Positions 20,717-31,217 of a DNA stretch of 64,000 nucleotides are shown piece after piece. Every line of letters starts with the position of its first letter. The first letter of the stretch is position 1. The DNA is from Brenneria rubrifaciens. Lineage in GTDB: Bacteria > Pseudomonadota > Gammaproteobacteria > Enterobacterales > Enterobacteriaceae. A program made the translations under genes and the position numbers. Where the stretch lies: contig NZ_CP034035.1 of NCBI RefSeq assembly GCF_005484945.1, forward strand, positions 1,736,001-1,800,000. The letters run 5' to 3'. A model generated the notes under the pieces. The model was given only the letters and a program-made list of their open reading frames with translations. It made no database searches and was not told the origin of the DNA.

Positions 20717-21655
20717 TTATTTGATTTCCAGTACGTCCAGCCGAGTCGGTGGTTGCATTTCGTCGTCTTCCTCTTCTGGCCGCCAGCCAACCGGTTGAAG
20801 CGGCAGCGCCTCGCGATCAAAAGCCAGATCGCCTCCGTCAACGACGTCGCTGCCGTGGTGAATGCTTTTGAAATTAAACAGCGCATGATCGGCAAGGTGG
20901 GAAGGCACCACATTCTGCATTGCACTGAACATGGTTTCGATACGGCCTGGATAACGTTTATCCCAATCCCGCAGCATCTCCTTGATCACCTGACGTTGCA
21001 GATTAGGTTGTGAACCGCAGAGATTACACGGAATGATCGGATATTGACGCGCTTCGGCAAAACGCTCGATGTCTTTCTCGCGGCAGTAGGCAAGTGGGCG
21101 AATCACCACATGTTTGCCATCGTCGCTCATCAGTTTCGGCGGCATGCCCTTCAATTTTCCGCCATAGAACATATTCAGAAACAGCGTTTGCAGAATATCA
21201 TCACGATGATGACCGAGTGCGATTTTGGTCGCCCCCAGTTCGGTAGCAGTACGATACAGAATACCGCGACGCAGGCGTGAGCACAGGGAGCAGGTTGTTT
21301 TGCCTTCTGGAATTTTCTCTTTCACGATGCCATAAGTATTTTCTTCGACGATCAGGTATTCAACGCCGATGCTATCAAGGTATTGCGGCAGGACATGTTC
21401 AGGGAAACCAGGCTGTTTCTGGTCCAGATTGACGGCGACCAGCGAAAAATTAACCGGCGCGCTCTGTTGCAGGTTGCGCAGAATGTCCAGCATGGTGAAG
21501 CTGTCTTTGCCGCCGGACAGACAAACCATGATGCGATCGCCTTCTTCTATCATCTTGAAATCGGCGATCGCTTCTCCGACGTTCCGGCGCAGGCGCTTTT
21601 GGAGCTTGTTGAGGTTGTATTGTCTTTTTGTGTTAACAGGCTGAATTTCATGCAT
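20717..21655 (-). CDS. ttcA: tRNA 2-thiocytidine(32) synthetase TtcA
   Basis: Fe-S-dependent ATP pyrophosphatase that thiolates cytidine 32 of certain tRNAs. 312 residues. The PP-loop is SGGKDS. The Cys pair CSLC and the later CNLC supply the [4Fe-4S] ligands. The conserved stretch [20 protein letters not shown] is intact. It converges on zntB-fnrS; the strong terminator in the gap belongs to the opposite strand (fnrS). Confidence 0.97.
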   Translation of the reverse strand: MHEIQPVNTKRQYNLNKLQKRLRRNVGEAIADFKMIEEGDRIMVCLSGGKDSFTMLDILRNLQQSAPVNFSLVAVNLDQKQPGFPEHVLPQYLDSIGVEYLIVEENTYGIVKEKIPEGKTTCSLCSRLRRGILYRTATELGATKIALGHHRDDILQTLFLNMFYGGKLKGMPPKLMSDDGKHVVIRPLAYCREKDIERFAEARQYPIIPCNLCGSQPNLQRQVIKEMLRDWDKRYPGRIETMFSAMQNVVPSHLADHALFNFKSIHHGSDVVDGGDLAFDREALPLQPVGWRPEEEDDEMQPPTRLDVLEIK

Positions 21656-21979
21656 TTGTTTGTCACTCTTGATCGTTTTTGCCAGTTAAGGATGTGCCCG
21701 GCGATGTTCATGTTCATCTGACTGGCAACAAAACAGGATTGTGATCCCTGATAGCCGTCATAGGCATAAGTATGGCGCGTATAGTACGGATTACGGCGAC
21801 GATTGCCAGATCGTTCATTTATACGCATTTATTCTTTTGCCGCAATCCGGCATTTATTGATGTGACAGCGAAATAAGGTGTGCTAAAAATATTTATTATT
21901 TGAAATTTATTGGATATAACCCGGCGCAAGGCTTTGCGCCGGGTTATATCATCCATACGATTTGATTTGGGGCCAGATC
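21656..21979. other. 324-bp gap between ttcA and the DUF333 lipoprotein
   Basis: Divergent promoter region without a credible gene. Its only strong structure is the 17-bp inverted repeat listed separately. Part of the gap is AT-rich (about 21880-21912). Confidence 0.5.
21913..21950. repeat. Perfect 17-bp inverted repeat (long hairpin)
   Basis: GATATAACCCGGCGCAA and its exact complement are separated by only GGCT. No T-run follows on either strand, so it is a poor terminator candidate. It lies 30 bp before the DUF333 lipoprotein start and could be a repeat element, a binding site or an RNA structure in that gene's leader. Confidence 0.9.
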
Positions 21980-22261
21980 ATGAAACGTTATCAATGGCTG
22001 TTCACGACCGCCGCATTGCTATTGGCCGGTTGCAGCAACGGCGAAAAAACTACGGTTGTCGATGATGCGCTTAACCAAAACAAGCGTTCTGTGGTGCTGA
22101 TGAAAAGCAGTACGCCGATGGATGTCAACTGTTCGATGATGGGAGGAACGATGGCGATCTCCAGACAATTGGATGGCGGCAAGATAGGAACCTGCCAACT
22201 GGCGAATGGCAAACGTTGCGACGAACAGGCAGTGATGAACGGAACTTGTCCGGCGGGATGA
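21980..22261 (+). CDS. DUF333 lipoprotein (YdbJ-like)
   Basis: 93-residue lipoprotein. Start MKRYQWLFTTAALLLAGCSNG with lipobox LLAGC; Asn/Ser after the Cys does not signal inner-membrane retention by the Asp+2 rule, so the outer membrane is likely. The C-terminal half is a DUF333 domain with paired Cys (NCSMMGGTM, IGTCQLANGKRCDEQA, NGTCPAG). In E. coli ydbJ (same family) lies near ldhA, which supports orthology. The function of the domain is unknown. Confidence 0.88.
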   Translation: MKRYQWLFTTAALLLAGCSNGEKTTVVDDALNQNKRSVVLMKSSTPMDVNCSMMGGTMAISRQLDGGKIGTCQLANGKRCDEQAVMNGTCPAG

Positions 22262-22296
22262 GTATTGCGGCAGTCTGAAACTGCCGCAGGCTGAAT

Positions 22297-23289
22297 TCAG
22301 CAGGTCACCAGATTCGCGCAAGGGTCATTCTGACTCAGGGCTTTTAGGTTTTGCAACGTGGTCTGGGAGATGCTGATCAAGGCTTCCTCCGTCAGAAACG
22401 CCTGGTGTCCAGTAAACAATACGTTGTGGCAAGCGGATAGACGGCGGAAAACATCATCCTGGATCACGTCGTTCGATTTATCAGTAAAAAACAGATCTCG
22501 TTCATTTTCATAAACATCCATTCCCAGCGCCCCAATTTTTTGCTGTTTCAGCGCATCAATCGCCGACTGCGAGTCAATCAACCCGCCCCGGCTGGTATTC
22601 ACAATCATTACGCCGTCTTTCATCTGCGAAAATGCGGCCTGATTGAGCAGATGGTGATTTTCCGGTGTGAGCGGGCAGTGCAGCGAAATCACATCGGCGC
22701 GGGCATAGAGTGTTTTCAGATCCACATATTCCACCCCCAGTTCCAGAGCCTGCGGGTTGGGATAGGGATCGAACGCCACCAGACGCATACCGAAACCTTT
22801 CAGAATACGCAGGGTGGCGATGCCGATTTTCCCCGTGCCGATAATGCCCGCGATGCGGTTGTGCATATTGAAACCAATCAGCCCTTCCAGTGAGAAGTTG
22901 GCGTCGCGGGTACGTTGATAAGCGCGATGGATGCGGCGGTTGAGGCATAGCATCATTCCAACGGCGTGTTCGGCTACCGCTTCCGGTGAATACGCCGGAA
23001 CGCGTACCACTTTGATGCCCAGTTCTTCGGCCGCTTCCAGATCGACATTGTTGAAACCGGCACAGCGCAGCGCCAGCATTTTAACGCCCATTTGCGCCAG
23101 TTCCGTCAACACTTCACGACTGCCGTCGTCATTCACAAAAATGCAGACCGCCTGGGAGCCCGCCGCGGTTTTGGCGGTGCGTGACGTCAGCATGAAATCA
23201 AAAAATTCAAGTTCATAGCCAAACTTTTGATTGACCAGCTCTAAATATTTACGGTCGTATTGTTTAGTACTGTAAATTGCCAGTTTCAT
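22297..23289 (-). CDS. ldhA: Fermentative D-lactate dehydrogenase
   Basis: NADH-dependent reduction of pyruvate to D-lactate during fermentation. 330 residues. D-2-hydroxyacid dehydrogenase family: NAD-binding GIIGTGKIGIATLRIL, catalytic Arg in VNTSRGGLIDS, Glu in ENERDLFF and His in LFTGHQAFLTEEAL. Start ATG preceded by GGAG; a GTG one codon earlier is less likely. Convergent with the DUF333 gene, with 35 bp between the stops. Confidence 0.97.
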   Translation of the reverse strand: MKLAIYSTKQYDRKYLELVNQKFGYELEFFDFMLTSRTAKTAAGSQAVCIFVNDDGSREVLTELAQMGVKMLALRCAGFNNVDLEAAEELGIKVVRVPAYSPEAVAEHAVGMMLCLNRRIHRAYQRTRDANFSLEGLIGFNMHNRIAGIIGTGKIGIATLRILKGFGMRLVAFDPYPNPQALELGVEYVDLKTLYARADVISLHCPLTPENHHLLNQAAFSQMKDGVMIVNTSRGGLIDSQSAIDALKQQKIGALGMDVYENERDLFFTDKSNDVIQDDVFRRLSACHNVLFTGHQAFLTEEALISISQTTLQNLKALSQNDPCANLVTC

Positions 23290-23530
23290 CACGTCTTTCT
23301 CCAGAAAACCTCAGATTAAGCTAACAGAAAATACAGGGGAGACAAAACCGGTTACTTGATCAGTCAATCTCAGTGTCCGCCTATCAGAGAAGGCCGAGGG
23401 TGGCATATCCGGGTGCCGGATTATATGATGCGACGGAGTCATCAGCGCTGCGCGGAAATTGTTTAGGACATAACCAACTGAAAAATTGACGAATTTTTAC
23501 GGAGTCTAATTGGATGCTTAATCTTCATTT

Positions 23531-26119
23531 ATGATTAAAAAATATGTGTTACCCGGCGCGGCGCTGATAGTTCTGCTGTTATTTGTGTTATGGCGCGCTA
23601 TGCCGCAGTGGTTGCCTCATCTCGCAGGGTTCGGGTTACCCGCCGACATGTCGCTGACGTTGCGCTCATCACCGGTTTGGCGCGATTGGGGGCTGCAAAG
23701 CGACGGTTTCACGCTGACCGCAGGCGAATGTACGCTGCTTGAGGTGCGGAATATCGTTGTGCATCGGCAATCCGGGCGCTGGAAGGCCGGAATTGATACT
23801 GTTACGGTGAACAGCGATTGCATGTCCTATCTGGCCTCTGACGATAATAACGCGTCAGCGCGGCTTTCCCAGTGGCAACAGCGTTTGCCGGTCGCCGATA
23901 TCACGATTGAAAAATTCACGCTTCAACCCTGGCAGGATTATGCGGGACGGGTACGGATCAGCACCGATGGCAAGCAGCGGCAGACATTGCATTATCAAGG
24001 GGAGCAGTTGGCGTTTCAGACGGAACTGAATCGGCAACATCTGATTTTGCGTGATGGGATGCTGGCGACGCCGGCGGGATACTTTCGTTTGCAACTGAGC
24101 GGCGAGATTGATCTGGCGGATGTGCTACCGCAGGCGCCTGTGCAGGGCGTGCTCAAGGGGCAGCTTGATACCGGCCAAATGCCTCGGCCGGTTTCCATGA
24201 GGCTGAGTTGGCAGCATCAGCAAGGTGCGTTTTCGTTACTGGCGGCGGAGGAGGATGAGCCCCTGGTCATGCTGCCGTGGCAATTATCGCAAGAGCGGAT
24301 TCAGGTGAATAACGGTATCTGGCGCTGGCCTTATGCCGCACAACCGCTGTCGGGACGGATTTCACTCACCTTGCAGAATTGGAGGCAGGGGCTGGAAAAA
24401 ACGCGCATCGATGCGCGAATGAACCTGTTGACGCAAGGGCATAACGGCAAGGCCAACGCGGTTCTGGTGCTGGGGCCGGGTCATATTGGGCTGGGAAACA
24501 GCGAGTTGCGTTTTCAGCTCACCGGCCAGGCCAACCTGTCGGATTTGTCATTCACGGCATCGCTGCCGGGCATATTGCAAGGTTCCTTATTAAACCCGGA
24601 ACTGTTGATTTTACCGGGCGGGCTACTGCGCGCCTGGGGTTCGCTGGGGCCGCAGTTCCGGCTTGAGGAAGCGCGCTGGCCGCTGGCCGGGGTGCGAATA
24701 AGCCCCGCTGGGGTAAATGGCCGGTTGCAGGCTATCCTCAAAGCCCGGCATAGCTATTGGGGACGATTCAACCTGCATCTGGATGGACAGGCGCAGGATT
24801 TCTGGCCCGACCAGGGAAAATGGCAGTGGCGGTATTGGGGCAGTGGACAACTGCCGCCGCTGAAAGGGGAATGGGACGTGGCGGGACGCGGTTTCTGGCG
24901 GGATTCGCTGATTGAGGTGAGCCGACTGTCGAGCGGATTGAATCAACTTGGCTACGGGCTGGCGGTGGTTCGCCGGCCGCGGTTGACCATCGTTGAGCCC
25001 GTGCGCTGGCAGCGCGCCCGTTCAGCGACCTCTTTTCAGGGCGCGTTACAGCTTGAATCGGAGCAGGTGGATTTCAGCAACGGTGGTTATCTTCCTCCCA
25101 CATTGATGAGACTTAGTTTGCAAGGGAATGATCCCAGCGACTTTCTGATAAAGGGACAGATACAGGCGCAGGATATAGGCCCGGTATCTCTGCGTGGACG
25201 TTGGGATGGTGAACGTCTACGCGGCAATGCCTGGTGGCCGCGTCAGTCCCTGACCGTTTTTCAGCCCTTGCTTTCGCCGAGGCTGAACATGAAGATCCGG
25301 GCCGGACAATTCTACGCGCAGGCGGCATTTTCCGCGGCGCGGGGGCAGGGATTCCGCGCCGGCGGGCATTGGGTTGTAAATAACGGCGGGGTGTGGTTGC
25401 GGGATGGCGAAGTCGGCGGCGTAAATTTTGTGCTGCCTTACCGCCTGAAGAGTCAGCGGTGGGAGTTAGGCATAAAACGACCGGTGACGCTGCGCATCGC
25501 CATGCTGGACAATCTGTTTCGCATGACGGCTGTCCGTGTCGATCTGCGCGGTTACTATCCGTTCAGTGAAAAGTGGCCGTTGACGATATCGCAGGCCGGC
25601 ATGGAGGCATTGGGCGGCCACATCAGCCTTTTGGTTTTACGTTGGCCGCAACGGGAAGATGCGCTGTTCACCGTGAAAAGCGTGGAGCTCAGCGAACTGA
25701 TAACGGCGTTGAAACTGAAACAGTTTGCGATGTCGGGGCGGGTCAGCGGCGTTCTTCCGTTAAATTTTAACCATCCTGAGATGCTGATCCAGCGAGGGCG
25801 CTTCACCAACGATCGTTTCCTGACAATTCGCATGGATAAGCAATTTGCCGACGAGCTGGCAGGTAACAACATGGCCAGAGGCGTGGCGATTGACTGGATG
25901 CGTTATCTGGAAATTGGCCGCGCTCATGCCACGGTGGAGTTGAGTAATCAGGGCGAACTGGCGCTGGTATCGCAAATTCAGGGCAAAAACCCGCTATTAA
26001 GTGCGCAGAAACAAGTCATTCTCAACTATCGTCATCAGGAGAATATTTTCCAGCTATGGCGGAGTTTGCGTTTTGGCGATAATTTGCAGGATACGTTGGA
26101 GCAGCAGGCAAATGAATAA
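23531..26119 (+). CDS. ydbH: AsmA-like envelope protein YdbH
   Basis: Large AsmA-like protein that, with TamB and YhdP, moves phospholipid between inner and outer membranes. 862 residues against about 879 in E. coli. A single N-terminal membrane anchor (YVLPGAALIVLLLFVLWRAM) is followed by a long periplasmic beta-rich body; the C-terminal block LNYRHQENIFQLWRSLRFGDNLQDTLEQQ is typical. First gene of ydbH-ynbE. Several internal stretches are variable. Confidence 0.94.
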   Translation: MIKKYVLPGAALIVLLLFVLWRAMPQWLPHLAGFGLPADMSLTLRSSPVWRDWGLQSDGFTLTAGECTLLEVRNIVVHRQSGRWKAGIDTVTVNSDCMSYLASDDNNASARLSQWQQRLPVADITIEKFTLQPWQDYAGRVRISTDGKQRQTLHYQGEQLAFQTELNRQHLILRDGMLATPAGYFRLQLSGEIDLADVLPQAPVQGVLKGQLDTGQMPRPVSMRLSWQHQQGAFSLLAAEEDEPLVMLPWQLSQERIQVNNGIWRWPYAAQPLSGRISLTLQNWRQGLEKTRIDARMNLLTQGHNGKANAVLVLGPGHIGLGNSELRFQLTGQANLSDLSFTASLPGILQGSLLNPELLILPGGLLRAWGSLGPQFRLEEARWPLAGVRISPAGVNGRLQAILKARHSYWGRFNLHLDGQAQDFWPDQGKWQWRYWGSGQLPPLKGEWDVAGRGFWRDSLIEVSRLSSGLNQLGYGLAVVRRPRLTIVEPVRWQRARSATSFQGALQLESEQVDFSNGGYLPPTLMRLSLQGNDPSDFLIKGQIQAQDIGPVSLRGRWDGERLRGNAWWPRQSLTVFQPLLSPRLNMKIRAGQFYAQAAFSAARGQGFRAGGHWVVNNGGVWLRDGEVGGVNFVLPYRLKSQRWELGIKRPVTLRIAMLDNLFRMTAVRVDLRGYYPFSEKWPLTISQAGMEALGGHISLLVLRWPQREDALFTVKSVELSELITALKLKQFAMSGRVSGVLPLNFNHPEMLIQRGRFTNDRFLTIRMDKQFADELAGNNMARGVAIDWMRYLEIGRAHATVELSNQGELALVSQIQGKNPLLSAQKQVILNYRHQENIFQLWRSLRFGDNLQDTLEQQANE

Positions 26120-26134
26120 ATTAAGGATAGCGCC

Positions 26135-26368
26135 ATGAAGCGTTATGGTGTGATTCAGGCAGGCGCAGGGGCGGTGTTTTTACTGGCAGGCTGTGTGCCG
26201 CGTATTGAAGTGGCCGCGCCTAAAGAACCGATCACGATCAACATGAACGTCAAGGTCGATCATGAAATTCATATCCGGGCGGATAAAGAAGCCACGCAGC
26301 TATTGGAAAAATCGAATAATGCGGCGGGCGAAGAAATAAAGAAAAGCGCGCCTGAAGGCGCGCAATAA
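26135..26368 (+). CDS. ynbE: Lipoprotein YnbE, partner of YdbH
   Basis: 77-residue outer-membrane lipoprotein reported to assemble with the C-terminus of YdbH to complete the intermembrane bridge. Lipobox LLAGC followed by VPRIEVAAPKEPITINMNVKVDHEI, the family core. The tail after about residue 55 (EKSNNAAGEEIKKSAPEGAQ) is longer than in E. coli (about 61 residues). It lies 15 bp after ydbH. The usual third gene, ydbL, does not follow. Its last codons also encode the azoR terminator hairpin. Confidence 0.93.
   Translation: MKRYGVIQAGAGAVFLLAGCVPRIEVAAPKEPITINMNVKVDHEIHIRADKEATQLLEKSNNAAGEEIKKSAPEGAQ
26346..26366 (-). terminator. azoR terminator embedded in the ynbE 3' end
   Basis: GCGCGCC-TTC-AGGCGCGC on the minus strand is followed by TTTTCTTTATTTC, giving an intrinsic terminator for azoR. 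On the plus strand the same bases are the final ynbE codons. There is only a weak downstream T/A tract in that direction. Confidence 0.7.
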
Positions 26369-26431
26369 AACAGCCAAAGTACAAATATTACAGCAGGGTG
26401 CTAATGATGATCATTGCGCGTTAAACGTATG

Positions 26432-27052
<621 letters not shown>

Positions 27053-27309
27053 TTAATTGAGGTTGGTCATATTGCGACGCTCTTTGATGCGTTTCATCTT
27101 ATGGAGGCGCCGCCTGGGTTGAAAGTGCAAATATTCGAGCGCGTTGTTCGATTTTATTGAATAAGTGGACGTGAGCGCGGTTAGAGCCCCCGCGGGCGAT
27201 GTGCTACCATGCGCGCCGGACAGGTATGCTGGAAAATATTCCGGCTTAAGTGACTGGAATCGGGGCTAAGCATCGCTCGTAATATGAAAAAGTTTTAAGG
27301 AATAGCTAC

Positions 27310-30300
27310 GTGAAATCACCGCTCAGCGCATTATCTACGTCGTTAAATGAGTTAATGCTCCGCGATCAGCAACGCCTGCGCCGTCGTTTACAGGGCGCCG
27401 CGAAAGTTGGCAACCCTCAGGCTCAGGCTGCGATTGCTCAGGAAATTGAGGGGGAGATCGCTGTCGCCCGCCAGAGAGTGGAAAATCGGCGGGCCGCCCG
27501 CCCGGCTATTCATTATCCCGAACAGTTGCCTGTCAGCCAGAAGAAAGACGCGATTATCAGCGCGTTGCGCGAGCATCAGGTCGTCATCGTGGCGGGGGAA
27601 ACCGGATCGGGGAAAACCACGCAGTTGCCGAAGATTTGCCTGGAATTGGGACGCGGCGTGCGTGGCTTGATTGGTCATACTCAGCCACGGCGTCTGGCGG
27701 CCAGAACGGTGGCCGATCGCATTGCGGCAGAGTTGGAAACGCCGCTGGGCGGATGCGTTGGTTACAAGGTTCGCTTTAATGATCGGGTGGGCGACGATAC
27801 GCTGGTGAAGCTGATGACCGATGGTGTTCTGCTGGCGGAAATTCAGCAGGATCGGCTGTTAATGCAGTATGACACGCTGATTATCGATGAAGCGCACGAG
27901 CGCAGCCTCAATATCGATTTCATTCTGGGGTATTTACGCCAGCTTCTGCCGAAGCGTCCTGATTTGAAGGTCATCATTACCTCCGCGACCATTGATCCTC
28001 AACGATTTTCCCGCCATTTTGACAATGCGCCGATCGTTGAAGTCTCGGGGCGCACCTACCCGGTGGAGGTGCGCTACCGGCCGGTGGTGGAAGAGGCCGA
28101 GGAGAGCGACCGCGATCAGCTACAGGCCATCTTTGATGCGGTGGATGAACTGGGCCGGGAAGGGCCCGGCGATATCCTGATCTTTATGAGCGGTGAGCGG
28201 GAAATCCGCGATACCGCCGATGCGTTGACCAAACTGGATTTGCCGCATACTGAAATTTTGCCGCTGTATGCCCGGTTGTCCAATCAGGAGCAAAACCGGG
28301 TCTTCCAGTCACACCACGGCCGGCGTATTGTGCTGGCGACCAACGTGGCGGAAACGTCGCTGACGGTGCCGGGTATCCGCTATGTGATTGATCCCGGCAC
28401 GGCGCGCATCAGCCGTTACAGTTTCCGAACCAAAGTGCAGCGCCTGCCGATTGAGGCGATTTCCCAGGCGTCGGCCAATCAGCGTAAAGGGCGCTGCGGT
28501 CGCGTGGCCGCCGGGGTTTGTATTCGTCTCTATTCCGAACAGGATTTTCTGTCACGCCCGGAATTTACCGACCCGGAAATTCTGCGTACCAATCTGGCAT
28601 CCGTTATTTTGCAAATGACGGCGCTGGGGCTGGGGGATATTGCGGCGTTTCCGTTTGTCGAGGCGCCGGATAAACGCAATATTCAGGATGGCGTGCGACT
28701 GTTGGAGGAGCTGGGCGCGATCCAACTGGCGGAAACCGGTCACTACCATTTGACCCCGCAGGGACGCCAATTGGCGCAATTGCCTATCGATCCCCGTTTG
28801 GCGCGCATGGTGCTGGAGGCCCGCAAAACTGGCTGTGTGCGGGAAGTGATGGTAATTACCGCCGGGCTGTCCATTCAGGATCCGCGCGAGCGGCCATTGG
28901 ATAAAAAGCAGGCGTCGGATGAAAAGCATCGCCGTTTTGTCGATAAAGAATCCGACTTTCTGGCGTTCGTCAAGTTATGGGACTATCTGCGCGAACAGCA
29001 AAAAGCCTTATCTTCCAGCCAGTTCCGTCGGCTGTGCCGCAGTGATTACCTGAACTATCTGCGGGTGCGCGAGTGGCAGGATATCTACACCCAACTGCGT
29101 CAGGTGGTGAAAACGCTGGGATTACCGGTAAACAGCGAGCCCGCCGATTATCGCAGTATTCACTGCGCGTTACTGACGGGGTTGTTGTCGCACATTGGCC
29201 AGAAAGATATCGAGAAACAGGCGTTCAGCGGCGCGCGCAACGCGCGGTTCGCTCTTTTTCCAGGTTCCGGGCTATTCAAAAAACCGCCGAAATGGACGAT
29301 GGTGGCCGAACTGGTGGAAACCAGTCGGTTGTGGGGACGGATTGCCGCACGCATCGAGCCAGAATGGATTGAGCCGCTGGCTCAGCATCTGATCAAGCGC
29401 AGCTATAGCGATCCACACTGGGAAAAAGCGCAGGGAACGGCCATGGCGCAGGAAAAAGTCACTCTGTTCGGCTTGCCGATTGTGGCGGCGCGGAAAGTGA
29501 ATTATAGCCAGATCGATCCCGTGCTGGCGCGTGAGTTGTTTATTCGCCATGCGTTGGTGGAAGGTGACTGGCAGACCCCGCATGCGTTTTTCCGCGCTAA
29601 TCTGAAATTGCTGGCTGAAGTTGAGGAACTGGAGAATAAATCACGTCGCCGCGACATTCTGGTGGACGATGAAACACTGTTCGCTTTTTACGATCGGCGC
29701 CTGCCGCACGATATTATCTCCGCCCGTCATTTTGACCAGTGGTGGAAAACCGCCGGCCGCCAGAATGCCGATCTGCTGAACTTTGAAAAAAGTATGTTGA
29801 TCAAAGAGGGGGCGGATAAAGTCAGCGCGCTGGATTATCCGAATTTCTGGCATCAGGGCAACCTGAAGCTGCGTCTTTCTTATCAGTTTGAACCGGGAAC
29901 GGACGCCGACGGCGTGACGGTGCATATCCCTTTGCCGATTCTTAATCAGGTGCGTGACGAGGGGTTTGAATGGCAAATTCCCGGTGTGCGCCGCGAACTG
30001 GTGATTGCCTTAATCAAATCGTTGCCGAAACCGATGCGCCGCAACTTTGTACCCGCGCCCAATTACGCCGAAGCGTTTCTGGCGCGCGCCACGCCGCTGG
30101 AAAAAAGCCTGCTGGAGTCATTGGAGCGTGAATTGCGGCTGATGACGGGCGTCACCGTGCCGCGCGACGAGTGGCAATGGGATCAGGTGCCCGATCATCT
30201 GAAAGTGACGTTCCGCGTGGTGGATGAGAAAAATCGCCCATTGCGTGAGGGTAAAGACCTGAATGCGCTGAAAGATCAACTGAAAGATAAAGTCCAGCAG

Positions 30301-31194
30301 ACGCTCTCCGCCGTAGCGGATGACGGGTTGGAACAGCGCAATCTACACGTCTGGAGTTTTGGTTCTCTTCCCGACTGCTATGAGCAAAAGCGGGGGGGGT
30401 ACTCGGTAAAAGCATACCCGGCGCTGGTGGATGAAAAACAGAGTGTGGCGATCCGCCTGTTTGATACGCCACATCAACAGCAGCAGGCGATGCGGCAGGG
30501 GCTGCGGCGTTTACTGTTGCTGAACATTCCTTCGCCGATTAAATATCTGCATGAGAAGTTACCCAATAAGGCAAAGCTGGGGTTGTACTTCAATCCTTAC
30601 GGCAAAGTGCTTGATCTGATCGACGATTGTATTGCCTGTGCGGTGGATAAGTTGGTTGCCGAGTTTGGCGGCCCGGTGTGGCAGGAAGACGCTTTCAGGC
30701 AACTGCATGAAAAAGTGCGCGCGGAACTGAACGACACGGTGGTGGATATTGCCCAACAGGTTGAACAGATTCTGACCCTGGTGTTTGCCATCAACAAGCG
30801 GTTGAAAGGGCGAATTGATATGACGATGGCGCTGGCGCTGAACGATATCAAAAACCAGATTAATGGATTGGTGTTCCGCGGCTTCGTGACTGAAAATGGC
30901 TGGCGTCGGCTACCGGATGTGCTGCGTTACCTACAGGCGATAGAGCGTCGGCTGGAAAAACTGGCGCAGGACGCTCACCGCGATCGGGCGCAAATGCTCA
31001 AGGTCGAACAGGTGCAGCAGGCCTGGCGGCAGTGGTGGAGTAAGCTGCCGGCTGAACGGCGGGAGGATGAGGAGGTGAAAGCGATCCGTTGGATGATTGA
31101 AGAGCTGCGGGTGAGCTACTTTGCGCAACAATTGGGGACGCCGTTTCCAGTATCAGACAAACGGATATTACAGGCGATGGAACAGACGGGGTAA
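27310..31194 (+). CDS. hrpA: ATP-dependent RNA helicase HrpA
   Basis: DEAH-box helicase that rescues collided ribosomes by acting on mRNA. 1294 residues against 1300 in E. coli. Walker A GETGSGKTTQ near residue 97, DEAH box LIIDEAHERS, motif III TSATID and motif VI QRKGRCGR. HA2 and OB-fold regions follow, with a long C-terminal DUF3418 region from about residue 700. The start is GTG with AAGGAA upstream. Despite the name it is unrelated to the Hrp secretion system. Confidence 0.97.
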   Translation: MKSPLSALSTSLNELMLRDQQRLRRRLQGAAKVGNPQAQAAIAQEIEGEIAVARQRVENRRAARPAIHYPEQLPVSQKKDAIISALREHQVVIVAGETGSGKTTQLPKICLELGRGVRGLIGHTQPRRLAARTVADRIAAELETPLGGCVGYKVRFNDRVGDDTLVKLMTDGVLLAEIQQDRLLMQYDTLIIDEAHERSLNIDFILGYLRQLLPKRPDLKVIITSATIDPQRFSRHFDNAPIVEVSGRTYPVEVRYRPVVEEAEESDRDQLQAIFDAVDELGREGPGDILIFMSGEREIRDTADALTKLDLPHTEILPLYARLSNQEQNRVFQSHHGRRIVLATNVAETSLTVPGIRYVIDPGTARISRYSFRTKVQRLPIEAISQASANQRKGRCGRVAAGVCIRLYSEQDFLSRPEFTDPEILRTNLASVILQMTALGLGDIAAFPFVEAPDKRNIQDGVRLLEELGAIQLAETGHYHLTPQGRQLAQLPIDPRLARMVLEARKTGCVREVMVITAGLSIQDPRERPLDKKQASDEKHRRFVDKESDFLAFVKLWDYLREQQKALSSSQFRRLCRSDYLNYLRVREWQDIYTQLRQVVKTLGLPVNSEPADYRSIHCALLTGLLSHIGQKDIEKQAFSGARNARFALFPGSGLFKKPPKWTMVAELVETSRLWGRIAARIEPEWIEPLAQHLIKRSYSDPHWEKAQGTAMAQEKVTLFGLPIVAARKVNYSQIDPVLARELFIRHALVEGDWQTPHAFFRANLKLLAEVEELENKSRRRDILVDDETLFAFYDRRLPHDIISARHFDQWWKTAGRQNADLLNFEKSMLIKEGADKVSALDYPNFWHQGNLKLRLSYQFEPGTDADGVTVHIPLPILNQVRDEGFEWQIPGVRRELVIALIKSLPKPMRRNFVPAPNYAEAFLARATPLEKSLLESLERELRLMTGVTVPRDEWQWDQVPDHLKVTFRVVDEKNRPLREGKDLNALKDQLKDKVQQTLSAVADDGLEQRNLHVWSFGSLPDCYEQKRGGYSVKAYPALVDEKQSVAIRLFDTPHQQQQAMRQGLRRLLLLNIPSPIKYLHEKLPNKAKLGLYFNPYGKVLDLIDDCIACAVDKLVAEFGGPVWQEDAFRQLHEKVRAELNDTVVDIAQQVEQILTLVFAINKRLKGRIDMTMALALNDIKNQINGLVFRGFVTENGWRRLPDVLRYLQAIERRLEKLAQDAHRDRAQMLKVEQVQQAWRQWWSKLPAERREDEEVKAIRWMIEELRVSYFAQQLGTPFPVSDKRILQAMEQTG

Positions 31195-31217
31195 AAGGCA
31201 GCCAGTACCGGACTGTT

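Noticed and set aside
27310..31194. HrpA as part of the Hrp secretion system
   Set aside because: Motifs are those of the DEAH RNA helicase HrpA; the name is a coincidence with the Hrp pilin.
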